Source: Escherichia sp. E4742
GTDB lineage: Bacteria > Pseudomonadota > Gammaproteobacteria > Enterobacterales > Enterobacteriaceae
Direction of reading: 5' to 3'
Assembly (NCBI RefSeq): GCF_005843885.1
Contig: NZ_CP040443.1
Coordinates: forward strand, 2,666,001 to 2,730,000
Length of the DNA stretch: 64,000 bases
Shown in pieces: positions 8,841 through 16,635 of this stretch (its first letter is position 1; every line of letters begins with the position of its first letter). The notes beneath the pieces were generated by a model. It was not told the DNA's origin. It ran no database searches and saw only the letters and a program-made list of their open reading frames with translations. A program made the position numbers and the translations under genes.

Positions 8841-9782
8841 TCAGAACGTGTATTTCAGACCTGCGGTGGCGATGAAGTTATAGTTTTCTATGCCCATCCC
8901 TCCCGGGTTTTTATCGAATGTTCCGTCTCCATAATTATATTGTGTGGCATCGCCTTTTTTGTTTGTGATACGATTCCAGGTCCCTTCCACATAAACTCTG
9001 GCATTCGGAGTGATATAATATCCGGCATTTGCTGTAACAGAATAATAGTTCTGATTTTTTATACTCCCTCTGAATGTTGTGGTTCTCAAATAATGCTCAT
9101 CGTTATCGGATGAACGTACCCAGCTGCTGTATTTAAACGCGCCGCCAAATTCAACATTGCCGTAACGATAACTTCCTGTCAGCCCGATATAAGGCATTCT
9201 GAAGCGTTGTGTATAACCAATGCTTTTTCTGTCCAGTGGGTCAGTGCCACTGATTTGTTCACCGGTCTCAAAATTTGTGTCAACCCAGGGGCCGCCCGTC
9301 GCGTTAAAACTGTAACGGCTTTCCTGATAGCCTGCCATTATGCCAAGGCGATAATCCGGTTCGTTTAAAAACCAGCCTTTGATATTCAGGTCCCATTCAT
9401 TGGCATATTTTAATCGGGTGTTGGGGTGCCAGCTGCGGGCTGTCCAGTCGTTTGTATCTACACCCTCCCAGTCGGTATCGGTCATGAAACCACCACGCTG
9501 ACCAATAGTGGACCACCCGGCGGCGCTGAATGTCGTCCATGGCGTAACATCCCAGTTAAGGGCTCCTTTTAAAATGGCGGCGTTATTGTATTTCCAGTCC
9601 AGCTGGCTAAGTTTGCTGCCATCCCGGGAAGAGTAAACCCGTTCTTTTGTTTTACCGCTCAGAGTGCCCAGGCTGATGTCTGTGCTGACTTTTTCAGGAG
9701 TAAAGAGAGCAGGGGCGGTACTGGCCTGCACGGCAAAAGCGGTGGGGGCGCAGAGTACAAGAATAAGCTGTTTTAATTGCAT
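8841..9782 (-). CDS. Omptin outer-membrane protease (OmpT/OmpP/ArlC-like)
   Basis: 313 residues, signal peptide cleaved at about 20, ten-stranded omptin barrel. The start DISLGTLSGKTKERVY and end ENYNFIATAGLKYTF are family signatures. All four catalytic residues are present in precursor numbering: Asp102 and Asp104 (DTDWEG), Asp228 and His230 (SSDNDEH). Omptins cleave between paired basic residues and destroy cationic antimicrobial peptides or plasminogen. It differs clearly from chromosomal OmpT in the surface loops, as do mobile omptins such as OmpP and ArlC; I cannot tell which is closest. 9783-9900 upstream is an AT-rich promoter region. Confidence 0.95.
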   Translation of the reverse strand: MQLKQLILVLCAPTAFAVQASTAPALFTPEKVSTDISLGTLSGKTKERVYSSRDGSKLSQLDWKYNNAAILKGALNWDVTPWTTFSAAGWSTIGQRGGFMTDTDWEGVDTNDWTARSWHPNTRLKYANEWDLNIKGWFLNEPDYRLGIMAGYQESRYSFNATGGPWVDTNFETGEQISGTDPLDRKSIGYTQRFRMPYIGLTGSYRYGNVEFGGAFKYSSWVRSSDNDEHYLRTTTFRGSIKNQNYYSVTANAGYYITPNARVYVEGTWNRITNKKGDATQYNYGDGTFDKNPGGMGIENYNFIATAGLKYTF

Positions 9783-10045
9783 AAATGAAGCTCCATTTTG
9801 GTTATTCCGCCTTTTTATTATTTTTTATGATATCTGGCGTCAATACTGAATGTCCGTGTTGTTTGGGTTTTGTTTAATTATCTGTGTAGGGGGACCAGGG
9901 GGATTTGATGGCGGTTGATGATTCTGGCGATAAATAAAATCGCCAGAATATTAGTGTATAGTAATTAATTATTACCAGAGTCTTGATTGCGATGTTTTAT
10001 ACTTTTGTGTGTACCACGCCTGTTTTTAATGAATTTTGTACATTA

Positions 10046-10413
10046 TTACAGAGAAGGATTTTCTCTCAGTTGTTTTCGTGCATCTGGTGGAATGGCATGG
10101 AGCGGTATCTCTTCCCAGGAGATAACGTCGTCGTCACGCACATAAATCTGAAGATGGGCGCCGGGTCTTAATACATGGCTGGTTGTAAACTCCAGTGATT
10201 TTTCTGTGCCGGTGGCGGAATAAGCTTCGATCAGATAAGTGAATTTCCAGGGGGGCGGCCATTATCGATGGGATGATCTGTTGATATTTTTACGTAATAT
10301 GGCTCACTCCCGATACGTTTCGCCATTCTGATAAGGCTGCCCGCATTAAATATAATGGCGATAATAGTAACGATGATTATTATTTGTAAAGACCGTTTCG
10401 CTATTTTCTGCAT
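10046..10413 (-). CDS. YxeA-family (DUF1093) membrane-anchored protein, frameshifted
   Basis: N-terminal transmembrane helix (about 8-25) followed by EPYYVKISTDHPIDNG. The frame then breaks at the G-run 10250-10255 on the plus strand (six bases; seven would restore it). The continuation reads WKFTYLIEAYSATG, LEFTTSHVLRPGAHLQIYV and SWEEIPLHAIP, exactly the YxeA pattern. Reconstructed length about 122 residues. Start at 10413 chosen for GGAG upstream. Function of the family is unknown. A gap of 9850-10045 before it holds no gene. Confidence 0.7.
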
Positions 10414-10459
10414 GTTATTTTTCTCCATAAAATAGTTATGGTGAAAGGCAAGTTTATAT

Positions 10460-10684
10460 GTGGTTGAATATCAGGTAAACCCTGCGGTTGCTTACGTGCT
10501 GTTTTGTGAACAGCACCAATATTATGCGCTTTATCTGAAAGATGGTATTACAGCTGATTCCTCTCCGCTGAATCTGCAACATTTCCGGCATGTTATTCCA
10601 GTGGATCAGGTTGAAACTATTTCTTTGTTCGATACAAGTATATATCCTTCTTTTGATGAGTGTACTTGCAGGAAGCCCTCATAG
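10460..10684 (+). CDS. Possible small protein, doubtful
   Basis: A 74-codon GTG frame with protein-like composition (Tyr-, Val-, Asp-rich) and no recognised family. It has no convincing ribosome site, and it is the only plus-strand candidate inside a minus-strand cargo block, so it could be a fragment or spurious. The remainder of 10685-10800 holds nothing I recognise. Confidence 0.25.
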   Translation: MVEYQVNPAVAYVLFCEQHQYYALYLKDGITADSSPLNLQHFRHVIPVDQVETISLFDTSIYPSFDECTCRKPS

Positions 10685-10800
10685 CGATAGTATCGTGAAG
10701 CATATTTACTTAGAGCCGCGACACCCTGGTGTAAAACTTGTTTTTGTAGCAGGGTGTCGGCCTGTTATCATCAGTGCGCATCAGTGGAAAACTGCCAGTG

Positions 10801-11095
10801 TCAGTTCACCGATGAGAGAAACGGGCGGAAGATTGTCACTGTCAGCACGGGGATGATAATAACATTCAGTACAATAATGAGCCCGTTGATGGTCTGTATG
10901 ACGTAACATGCCCACAGAGGGTAATGGGGTTCTTCCAGACGGAGGTAATTGAGAAATACAAACCAGAAGGCGCAAAAAAATAACCAGCCCAGAAGTAGGG
11001 GCTGAAACAGATGTTCAGGCGTATTCTCTCCTTTTGAATGGGCATGCAGATAAACAGCCCCGGAACAATATCAAAGCGATCAGGTTAAGTTGCAT
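10801..11095 (-). CDS. Small multi-pass membrane protein, one frameshift
   Basis: About 98 residues when repaired. It starts MQLNLIALILFRG, then a jump at the C-run 11058-11061 (two bases short) leads into a single frame with AVYLHAHSKGENTPEHLF, two further hydrophobic segments and the end FRPFLSSVN. It shares the pattern E..(Y/F)P.W....Q and the hydrophobic profile with the next gene at 11124-11312, so the two are probably paralogues. Unknown function; hydrophobic products of this sort can be immunity or accessory membrane proteins, but nothing here proves it. Confidence 0.5.
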
Positions 11096-11123
11096 ATGCT
11101 GTTTTCTTCAGAGAACGTACTGG

Positions 11124-11312
11124 TCAGAAAGCAGGGCTGCGTATCAGTTCCCGCAGGAAAACGGGCAGTGTGATGATAAAAAAAACGGCGATGCATTGCA
11201 TGATGGTCCATACCCAGGGCGGAAAACGGAGTTCTGCAACTTTGATGAAGCAGTAAAACAGGAGCCAGAAGGCAAGTGCGCCAGCATATATCTTCAGTGT
11301 AAGCTCAGTCAT
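11124..11312 (-). CDS. Small two-helix membrane protein
   Basis: 62 residues starting MTELTLKIY at 11312, where AAGGCGG precedes the ATG; the longer in-frame reading to 11390 lacks such a site. Two hydrophobic segments flank the motif ELRFPPWVWTIMQ, similar to the downstream neighbour. Probably co-transcribed with the other minus-strand cargo genes. The stretch 11313-11632 holds only the ribosome site and leader of the resumed transfer operon. Confidence 0.5.
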   Translation of the reverse strand: MTELTLKIYAGALAFWLLFYCFIKVAELRFPPWVWTIMQCIAVFFIITLPVFLRELIRSPAF

Positions 11313-11632
11313 TATTCCGCCTTTATTGATGTTACAAATGAGAACAGCGTAATTTCTGAGCGTTGTTCCCGACAGCGTTAATTCATTCACGTCACGATGA
11401 AATTATTCGCCAGTGCAAATTCCGTTTTTTGCCAGCCCGGATGTCGGTGCAAATGTGTGAGTTTGCCAGCCAACACCATCAGAATCCTTGCTCAGCGCCG
11501 GAAAATCTTCCGGTGTTCAGCCATGCTGCTTTTCCCGTGAAAATTTTCAGTTCTGCAAACAGAGTTTATTGCTGATCTGTTTCCCAGCCTTACGCATCCT
11601 GTACGTACCGTTTAACTCTGAAGGAGGTGCGT

Positions 11633-11977
11633 ATGCGTTCTTTTCCGGCATCAGCCTGTCGTGTCGGCCGTCGGGCCGGTGCCGCGGGGATGCTGTTTCT
11701 TTTCACCCTTGCCATACCCGTTCAGGCGGCTGAACAGGATGAACTGGCCACCGCCATGCGCCAGCTTGATCAGGTGCAGGCGGCGCTGGAACGGGCCCGG
11801 GTGGCTGCAGTTCAGTCCGGTTCGTCTGAGCCATCCCGTTACTTCTTTGATTATCCCCGGGCACGTGCCGATCTGGAGACCATCCGTGATGGCATTGACC
11901 GCTATCTCACGCCCTCCCGGGCCCAGCCCCGCACAACGTCAGCCGTGAACGGTCATTACCGGCGGGAGCGTCCCTGA
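11633..11977 (+). CDS. RAQPRD-family ICE protein (TIGR01690)
   Basis: 114 residues with a long Arg-rich signal peptide (cleavage near VQA-AE), a short coiled coil and the family block YFFDYPRARADLETIRDGID followed by SRAQPR. Small periplasmic component of the mating pore, function unknown. The ATG at 11633 is preferred over a GTG two codons upstream because GAAGGAG sits six bases before it. It is the first transfer gene after the cargo block, so the original operon was split between TIGR03747 and this gene. Confidence 0.85.
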   Translation: MRSFPASACRVGRRAGAAGMLFLFTLAIPVQAAEQDELATAMRQLDQVQAALERARVAAVQSGSSEPSRYFFDYPRARADLETIRDGIDRYLTPSRAQPRTTSAVNGHYRRERP

Positions 11978-12219
11978 TGGGCATGTCTGCCGCGCAGTCC
12001 TCCGCCTTTAAAGCGGCTTCCGGGGAAATGGATATCAGCGTGCTGCATCTGCTGTCACTCGGGCTGCTCCTGGCTGTGCTGTTTCTCTGGGCGGCCTGGG
12101 CGCTGCTGGATGTCTGGGCGGGCTGGAGTAATGAGAAAGTCCGCAGCGCAATGCTGGGGCGCTTTTTTATCCGGCTGGCTCTCCTGCTGGTTCTCAGTAT
12201 CTGGATGTTTGCCAGCTGA
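11977..12219 (+). CDS. ICE protein, TIGR03758 (PFL_4701) family
   Basis: 80 residues with two transmembrane segments and the conserved FKAASG near the N-terminus. A small inner-membrane protein of the mating pore, with a size and topology like VirB2/VirB3-type subunits. Its TGATG junction with the RAQPRD gene implies translational coupling. Confidence 0.85.
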   Translation: MGMSAAQSSAFKAASGEMDISVLHLLSLGLLLAVLFLWAAWALLDVWAGWSNEKVRSAMLGRFFIRLALLLVLSIWMFAS

Positions 12220-12262
12220 GGTGATTTGTTATCTGAATCATGATTACGAGGATTTTGTGTTT

Positions 12263-12661
12263 ATGAAGTGGTGTTTTCGTTTTCTGAAACGTCTTGTTTC
12301 TCTGCCGCACACAATGCTGTTACGCCTGTGGCAGGCCGTGTTCTCACTGTGTTTGCTGCTCTGGATGAGTATGCAACCGGCGCTGGCTGATCTGCCTCAG
12401 ATGGAGCCGCCGTCATCGGGAGGTGGCAGCGGGCTGTTCGGGCAGATTAAAGGCTATTCCCAGGACGGTGTGGTGCTGGGTGGTCTGATTATCTCCGCCA
12501 TTGGGTTTATTGTCGTGGCGAATGCCGCGATTTCCACGTTTGCGGAAGTGCAGGATGGCAAAAAAGGCTGGACGCAGTTTGGTGCCATTGTGGTGGTGGG
12601 GGTGATCCTGCTGGTTGCGGTGATCTGGCTGCTGACCAAATCGGCGTCCATCATTCTGTAA
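12263..12661 (+). CDS. ICE protein, TIGR03745 (PFL_4702) family, pilin-like
   Basis: 132 residues: long signal-like N-terminus ending ALADLPQ, a Gly-rich segment, then two transmembrane helices separated by a short polar loop (VQDGKKGWTQ). This is the organisation of conjugative pilins (TraA/VirB2), so it is the best candidate for the pilus subunit (inference; the family role is not proven). Start at 12263 (MKWCF). Confidence 0.85.
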   Translation: MKWCFRFLKRLVSLPHTMLLRLWQAVFSLCLLLWMSMQPALADLPQMEPPSSGGGSGLFGQIKGYSQDGVVLGGLIISAIGFIVVANAAISTFAEVQDGKKGWTQFGAIVVVGVILLVAVIWLLTKSASIIL

Positions 12662-12673
12662 GGAACGCCGCCC

Positions 12674-13039
12674 ATGCAGACCATTCATTTTTTACCCGAT
12701 CGCCTTAACGTGGAGCCGGCTGTGTTCCGGGGCTTCACCACGCCGGAGCTGGGGCTGGCTGCACTGAGCGGTGCCGGTCTCGGCCTGCTCTGGCCGTTAC
12801 CGCTGCTTCCGCTGACCGGCTGGGTGATTATCCCGACAGGAATGATGGTCACGCCGCTGTTACTGGTCTGGTTCGGCGGAAGCTGGATCACCCGGATGAA
12901 GCGTGGCAAGCCGGATAACTGGCTCTGGCAGCGGCTGGAGGAGAAAAAGTGTCGTGCCGGTATGGGGCGTTCATCGCTGATTATAGTGGCGCAGGGCTGG
13001 TCCCTGCGCCGTACCCGGCCGGTAAGGAGAGTATCATGA
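12674..13039 (+). CDS. ICE protein, TIGR03750 family (VirB3/TraL-like)
   Basis: 121 residues, two adjacent transmembrane helices (about 27-70) after a conserved RLNVEPAVFRGFTTPELGL start, then a cytoplasmic tail with RGKPDNWLWQRLE. Small VirB3-like membrane subunit expected to contact the VirB4-type ATPase encoded downstream. It overlaps the next gene by ATGA. Confidence 0.85.
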   Translation: MQTIHFLPDRLNVEPAVFRGFTTPELGLAALSGAGLGLLWPLPLLPLTGWVIIPTGMMVTPLLLVWFGGSWITRMKRGKPDNWLWQRLEEKKCRAGMGRSSLIIVAQGWSLRRTRPVRRVS

Positions 13040-13698
13040 GTCGTTTTCGTCACGCCCTTCAGGACAGGGACCAGCATATCCGCAGCCTGCGCATTATCAG
13101 TGCCGTGCTGGCAGGATTTCTGTTACTGGCCTGTATTGGCTGGATGACTGCCCCCAGTCGCCTGACCATTCATAATCCGCCGGATTTGCGTTCCGGCAGT
13201 ACCCGTCCGTGGTGGGAAGTGCCCCCGTCGACGGTCTACTCCTTCGCCTTTTATATCTTCCAGCAGTTAAATGCCTGGCCGAAGAACGGTGAGGTGGATT
13301 ACCCGGCGAAAATTCATGCCCTGTCGGCCTATCTGACGCCGTCGTGTCGTGAACTGATGGAGGGAGATGCCCGCCGCCGTAAGGATGCAGGGGAACTGCT
13401 CGACCGCGTGCGTGTGGTGTATGAAATCCCTGAGCACGGGTACGGTGGTCGCTACAACAAAAATCCGGTGACCGTACAGGGCCGGGATAACTGGCTGGTA
13501 CGTCTGGACCTGGTGGCGGATGAGTATTTTCATGCCGAGCCGGTCAAACGTGCGCTGGTGCGTTATCCCCTGAAAGTGGTGCGTTGGGAGGGGGACCCGG
13601 AACATAACCCCTTCGGGCTGGCACTTGACTGCTACAGCGGTACACCACAACGGCTGGAAGCCGCGCCGGTGGCTTCAGGCCCGGGAGGTGCGCAGTGA
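13036..13698 (+). CDS. ICE protein, TIGR03746 (PFL_4703) family (TraE/VirB8-like)
   Basis: 220 residues: short cytoplasmic N-terminus, one transmembrane helix (about 20-40), periplasmic domain with PWWEVPPSTVYSFAFYIFQQ and NWLVRLDLVADEYFH. The topology matches the VirB8/TraE assembly factor of the inner-membrane complex. Start at 13036 (MSRFRH) is set by the ATGA overlap. It overlaps the following gene by 4 bases. Confidence 0.9.
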   Translation: MSRFRHALQDRDQHIRSLRIISAVLAGFLLLACIGWMTAPSRLTIHNPPDLRSGSTRPWWEVPPSTVYSFAFYIFQQLNAWPKNGEVDYPAKIHALSAYLTPSCRELMEGDARRRKDAGELLDRVRVVYEIPEHGYGGRYNKNPVTVQGRDNWLVRLDLVADEYFHAEPVKRALVRYPLKVVRWEGDPEHNPFGLALDCYSGTPQRLEAAPVASGPGGAQ

Positions 13699-14645
13699 TG
13701 GTAGCTACCGTTCGTCATTTCCTCCGGAATAGCCTGACGGCGCTTCCGTTACTGATATCTCCGTTTGTGCTGCATGCTGACGAACTGATGAAGTGGGAGC
13801 GTATTCCGTTATCCGTACCCCTGAAGGTGGGGCAGGAGCGGGTGATTTTTGCGGACAAAAATGTGCGGGTGGGATTCCCGCCGGCACTGAACGGTAAGCT
13901 GCGGGTACAGAGTACCGGTGGTGCCGTGTACCTGAAGGCGGACAGTGCCTTTCCGCAGACACGACTGCAGTTGCAGGATGTGGAGACCGGGGAAATGATT
14001 CTGCTCGATGTCACCGCCGGTGAACAGGGACCTTCTGAGCCGGTACGTATTGTGTATGACGGTGAGGTCAGCATGGTCAGTCAGGCGACTGACCTGATGA
14101 AACCGGCGCCCTCATCCGGCAAAACCTCCGCCGGTCAGTCGCGGGCACCGGGACAGGATGATGGTACGCAGGCCCGTCGTCAGCCGGTTCGTTACAGCGC
14201 GCCCCTGCCAGTGCTGCTGACCCGTTACGCCGCCCAGTCCCTGTATGCCCCGCTCAGGACTCTGGAGGCGGTGCCGGGTGTTCACCCGGTCAGTCATCAC
14301 CTGCCAGGGCGCATCACCACCCTGTATCCGTCAGAGCCCCTGACCGTCACGCCACTGGCAGCATGGGGCGCCGGCGGGCGTTCGGTGGTGGCGCTGAAGC
14401 TCACCAGTACGGTCAGCCGTAAGGTGGTGCTGGACCCCAGGGCTCTGCAGGGAAACTTTGTGACCGCCACCTTCCAGCATCGCTGGCTGGGACCTGCAGG
14501 CTCACCGGAGGACACCACAACACTGTATCTGGTGACAGAGGGCAGACCGGACAGGGCGTTTATCGCAGAGCCAGTCCGCCGTAAAGTCACCACAGCCCGT
14601 AAGACAGGGGGCAGCGCCCGTGGGGAGGTGAATCGTGCAGATTAA
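13695..14645 (+). CDS. ICE protein, TIGR03749 (PFL_4704) family (TraK/VirB9-like)
   Basis: 316 residues, signal peptide (cleaved near LHA-D), then the conserved ELMKWERIPLSVPLKVGQER start of the family. All-beta periplasmic protein expected to form the outer-membrane ring with the TraB-like protein encoded next, as VirB9/TraK does. Ends 11 bases inside the start of the next gene. Confidence 0.9.
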   Translation: MMVATVRHFLRNSLTALPLLISPFVLHADELMKWERIPLSVPLKVGQERVIFADKNVRVGFPPALNGKLRVQSTGGAVYLKADSAFPQTRLQLQDVETGEMILLDVTAGEQGPSEPVRIVYDGEVSMVSQATDLMKPAPSSGKTSAGQSRAPGQDDGTQARRQPVRYSAPLPVLLTRYAAQSLYAPLRTLEAVPGVHPVSHHLPGRITTLYPSEPLTVTPLAAWGAGGRSVVALKLTSTVSRKVVLDPRALQGNFVTATFQHRWLGPAGSPEDTTTLYLVTEGRPDRAFIAEPVRRKVTTARKTGGSARGEVNRAD

Positions 14646-16135
14646 ATCCAACACGCTGGTCAAATTTGTGGTGCCCGCTGTGGTGTGGGTGGGGTATTCA
14701 TCGGGCTTAAAAGCTGTGGTGATTCAGCGCCGTCATCAGACCCGTCAGCACAGCAGACACAGGTCCTGGGGACCTGTCTCAGGAGGAACTGAAGGCGCTG
14801 GGTGTTGAGGGCGACACACCGGAAGATACCCTGCGCACGCTTATCGGGCGTCTCAATCAGGTACGTGAACGTCAGCAGACGCTGGACGAACAGAACAGCA
14901 GACTGCTGAAGGAGAATGAACAACTGCGCAAACGCGGAACGGATGTGTCCGGTCAGCTGAACGATGCCGTGGCAGGACTGCAGAAAAGTTATGAGGAGAA
15001 GCAGCGCCAGCTGCAGAACGAGCAGAACACCCTGATGGCAAAGGTGCAGTCCCTGACGGAACAACTGTCACAACAGGGGCACTCCGGTAAGGCGGATGCG
15101 AACAACAGTACCGACAGCGATATTCCCCTCGGGCTGGGGCTTGACGGGCTGAGCGGTTCCCCGGGCAGCGCGGTGTCACAGGGGGCCGATGGCCTGATGT
15201 GGGTGACGCCGGCTGACCAGTCACAGCCTGACCCACGGGATGTGGCAGGGGGCAAAAGTGGTCCCCGTTTCCCCACCTCCTTTCTGGATGATAATCCGCT
15301 GACCCGTCAGAAGGCGGCGTATGAACAGCAGGTGAAGGGATACAGTAACGAGAAACAACAGGCCACCACACAGGCCGTCTACACCCTGCCGGAGAATGCC
15401 ACCCTGGTCGGGAGCCGGGCAATGACGGCCCTGCTGGGGCGTGTGCCGGTCAACGGCACGGTGACAGACCCTTATCCGTTCAAGGTGCTTATCGGTAAGG
15501 ACAACCTGACCGCCAACGGCATTGAACTGCCGGATGTGGAAGGGGCCGTGGTGTCCGGTACCGCCAGTGGTGACTGGACGCTCTCCTGTGTGCGGGGCCA
15601 GGTGAACAGTATCACCTTTGTGTTTGCTGACGGGCGGGTTCGCACGCTGCCGGCACCGGATGTGAATGGCACCACCAACAGCAATCAGCAGACGAAGAAC
15701 GGGAATAACACCGGCGGCATTGGCTGGATTTCGGATGAGGACGGCATTCCGTGTATCAGTGGCACCCGTAAGTCCAATGCTGCTACATACCTGCCCACCA
15801 TTTTCGGTCTGTCTGCCGCGGGGGCGGCCGGTGAGGCCCTGAGCCAGGGGCAGTACACCACGCAGAATAACGTCAACGGCCTTTCTTCTGCGCTGACCGG
15901 CAGTGCCGGGGAGGCGGCACTGGGTAAGGCGATTTCCGGCGGAATGAATGAGACAGCAGAGTGGGTGAAGCAGCGTTACGGGCAGACGTTTGATGCCATT
16001 TATGTGCCACCGGGAAAAAGGCTGGCCGTTCACATCACCCGCCAGCTGGCGATTGATTACGAAGACCAGGGCCGTAAGGTGCGTTATGACTTCACCCTGC
16101 CGGGAGAGGCGGACGCACAGGGTGGTCTGGACTGA
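14635..16135 (+). CDS. ICE protein, TIGR03752 (PFL_4705) family (TraB/VirB10-like), two frameshifts
   Basis: The GTG at 14635, after GGGGAGG, opens QIKSNTLVKFVVPAVVWVG. One base is missing in the G-run 14691-14694 and another in 14768-14771. Restoring both gives a continuous protein of about 500 residues: transmembrane anchor, SCGDS, a coiled coil (QVRERQQTLDEQNSRLLKE), a linker, and the C-terminal beta-barrel (GSRAMTALLGRVPVNG, IHITRQLAI-like end). It spans the envelope as the VirB10/TraB scaffold. The intact-looking part from 14945 alone would lack the anchor and could not work, which argues for sequence error or inactivation of transfer. Confidence 0.85.
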
Positions 16136-16146
16136 GGGAGCAAACC

Positions 16147-16560
16147 GTGAAGCATTTTTTTTCTGTAATGACCCTGATTACCGTCACGCTGACACTGTAC
16201 GGCTGTGCGACATCAAAAGAGGAACTGCTGCCCGCCGGTGACCAGACGATGCTGGAAATCTGGCAGGGGCAGTCTGGCGGCGGAAGCGCCCGTTCTGCTG
16301 CGGCAGCCCGTGACACACTGCGGCGTCCGCTGACAGAAACGGAACAGCAGGACGCAGCGCAGACGGACCGCAGTTACAGCCGGACACAGGAGAGTGAAAT
16401 CAGCCAGCAGTTTCCACGCCTGCCCAACCCGGACATGGTGATGTATGTCTTTCCGCACCTTGCAGAGGGGAACTCACCGGTACCGGGCTACAGCACGGTG
16501 TTTTCATTTTACAGCCAGACGCAGTATGCGATGCCCGGTGAACGCACGGCAGCGTTCTGA
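16147..16560 (+). CDS. Conjugative transfer lipoprotein, TIGR03751 family
   Basis: 137 residues, lipobox LYG-C at Cys20, then MLEIWQGQSGG-like and FPRLPNPDMVMYVFPHLA motifs typical of this ICE lipoprotein family. It probably seats the outer-membrane complex, a role like VirB7/TraV (inference). It begins 11 bases after the TraB-like gene. The gap 16561-16635 holds a short spacer and the ribosome site of the ATPase gene. Confidence 0.9.
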   Translation: MKHFFSVMTLITVTLTLYGCATSKEELLPAGDQTMLEIWQGQSGGGSARSAAAARDTLRRPLTETEQQDAAQTDRSYSRTQESEISQQFPRLPNPDMVMYVFPHLAEGNSPVPGYSTVFSFYSQTQYAMPGERTAAF

Positions 16561-16635
16561 CGGGGCAGATGAGCTGAGTGATGGTGCCGGCGTGATGCCG
16601 GCAGTTTATCAACGTATGTTAAGGGCGTAAGTAAG

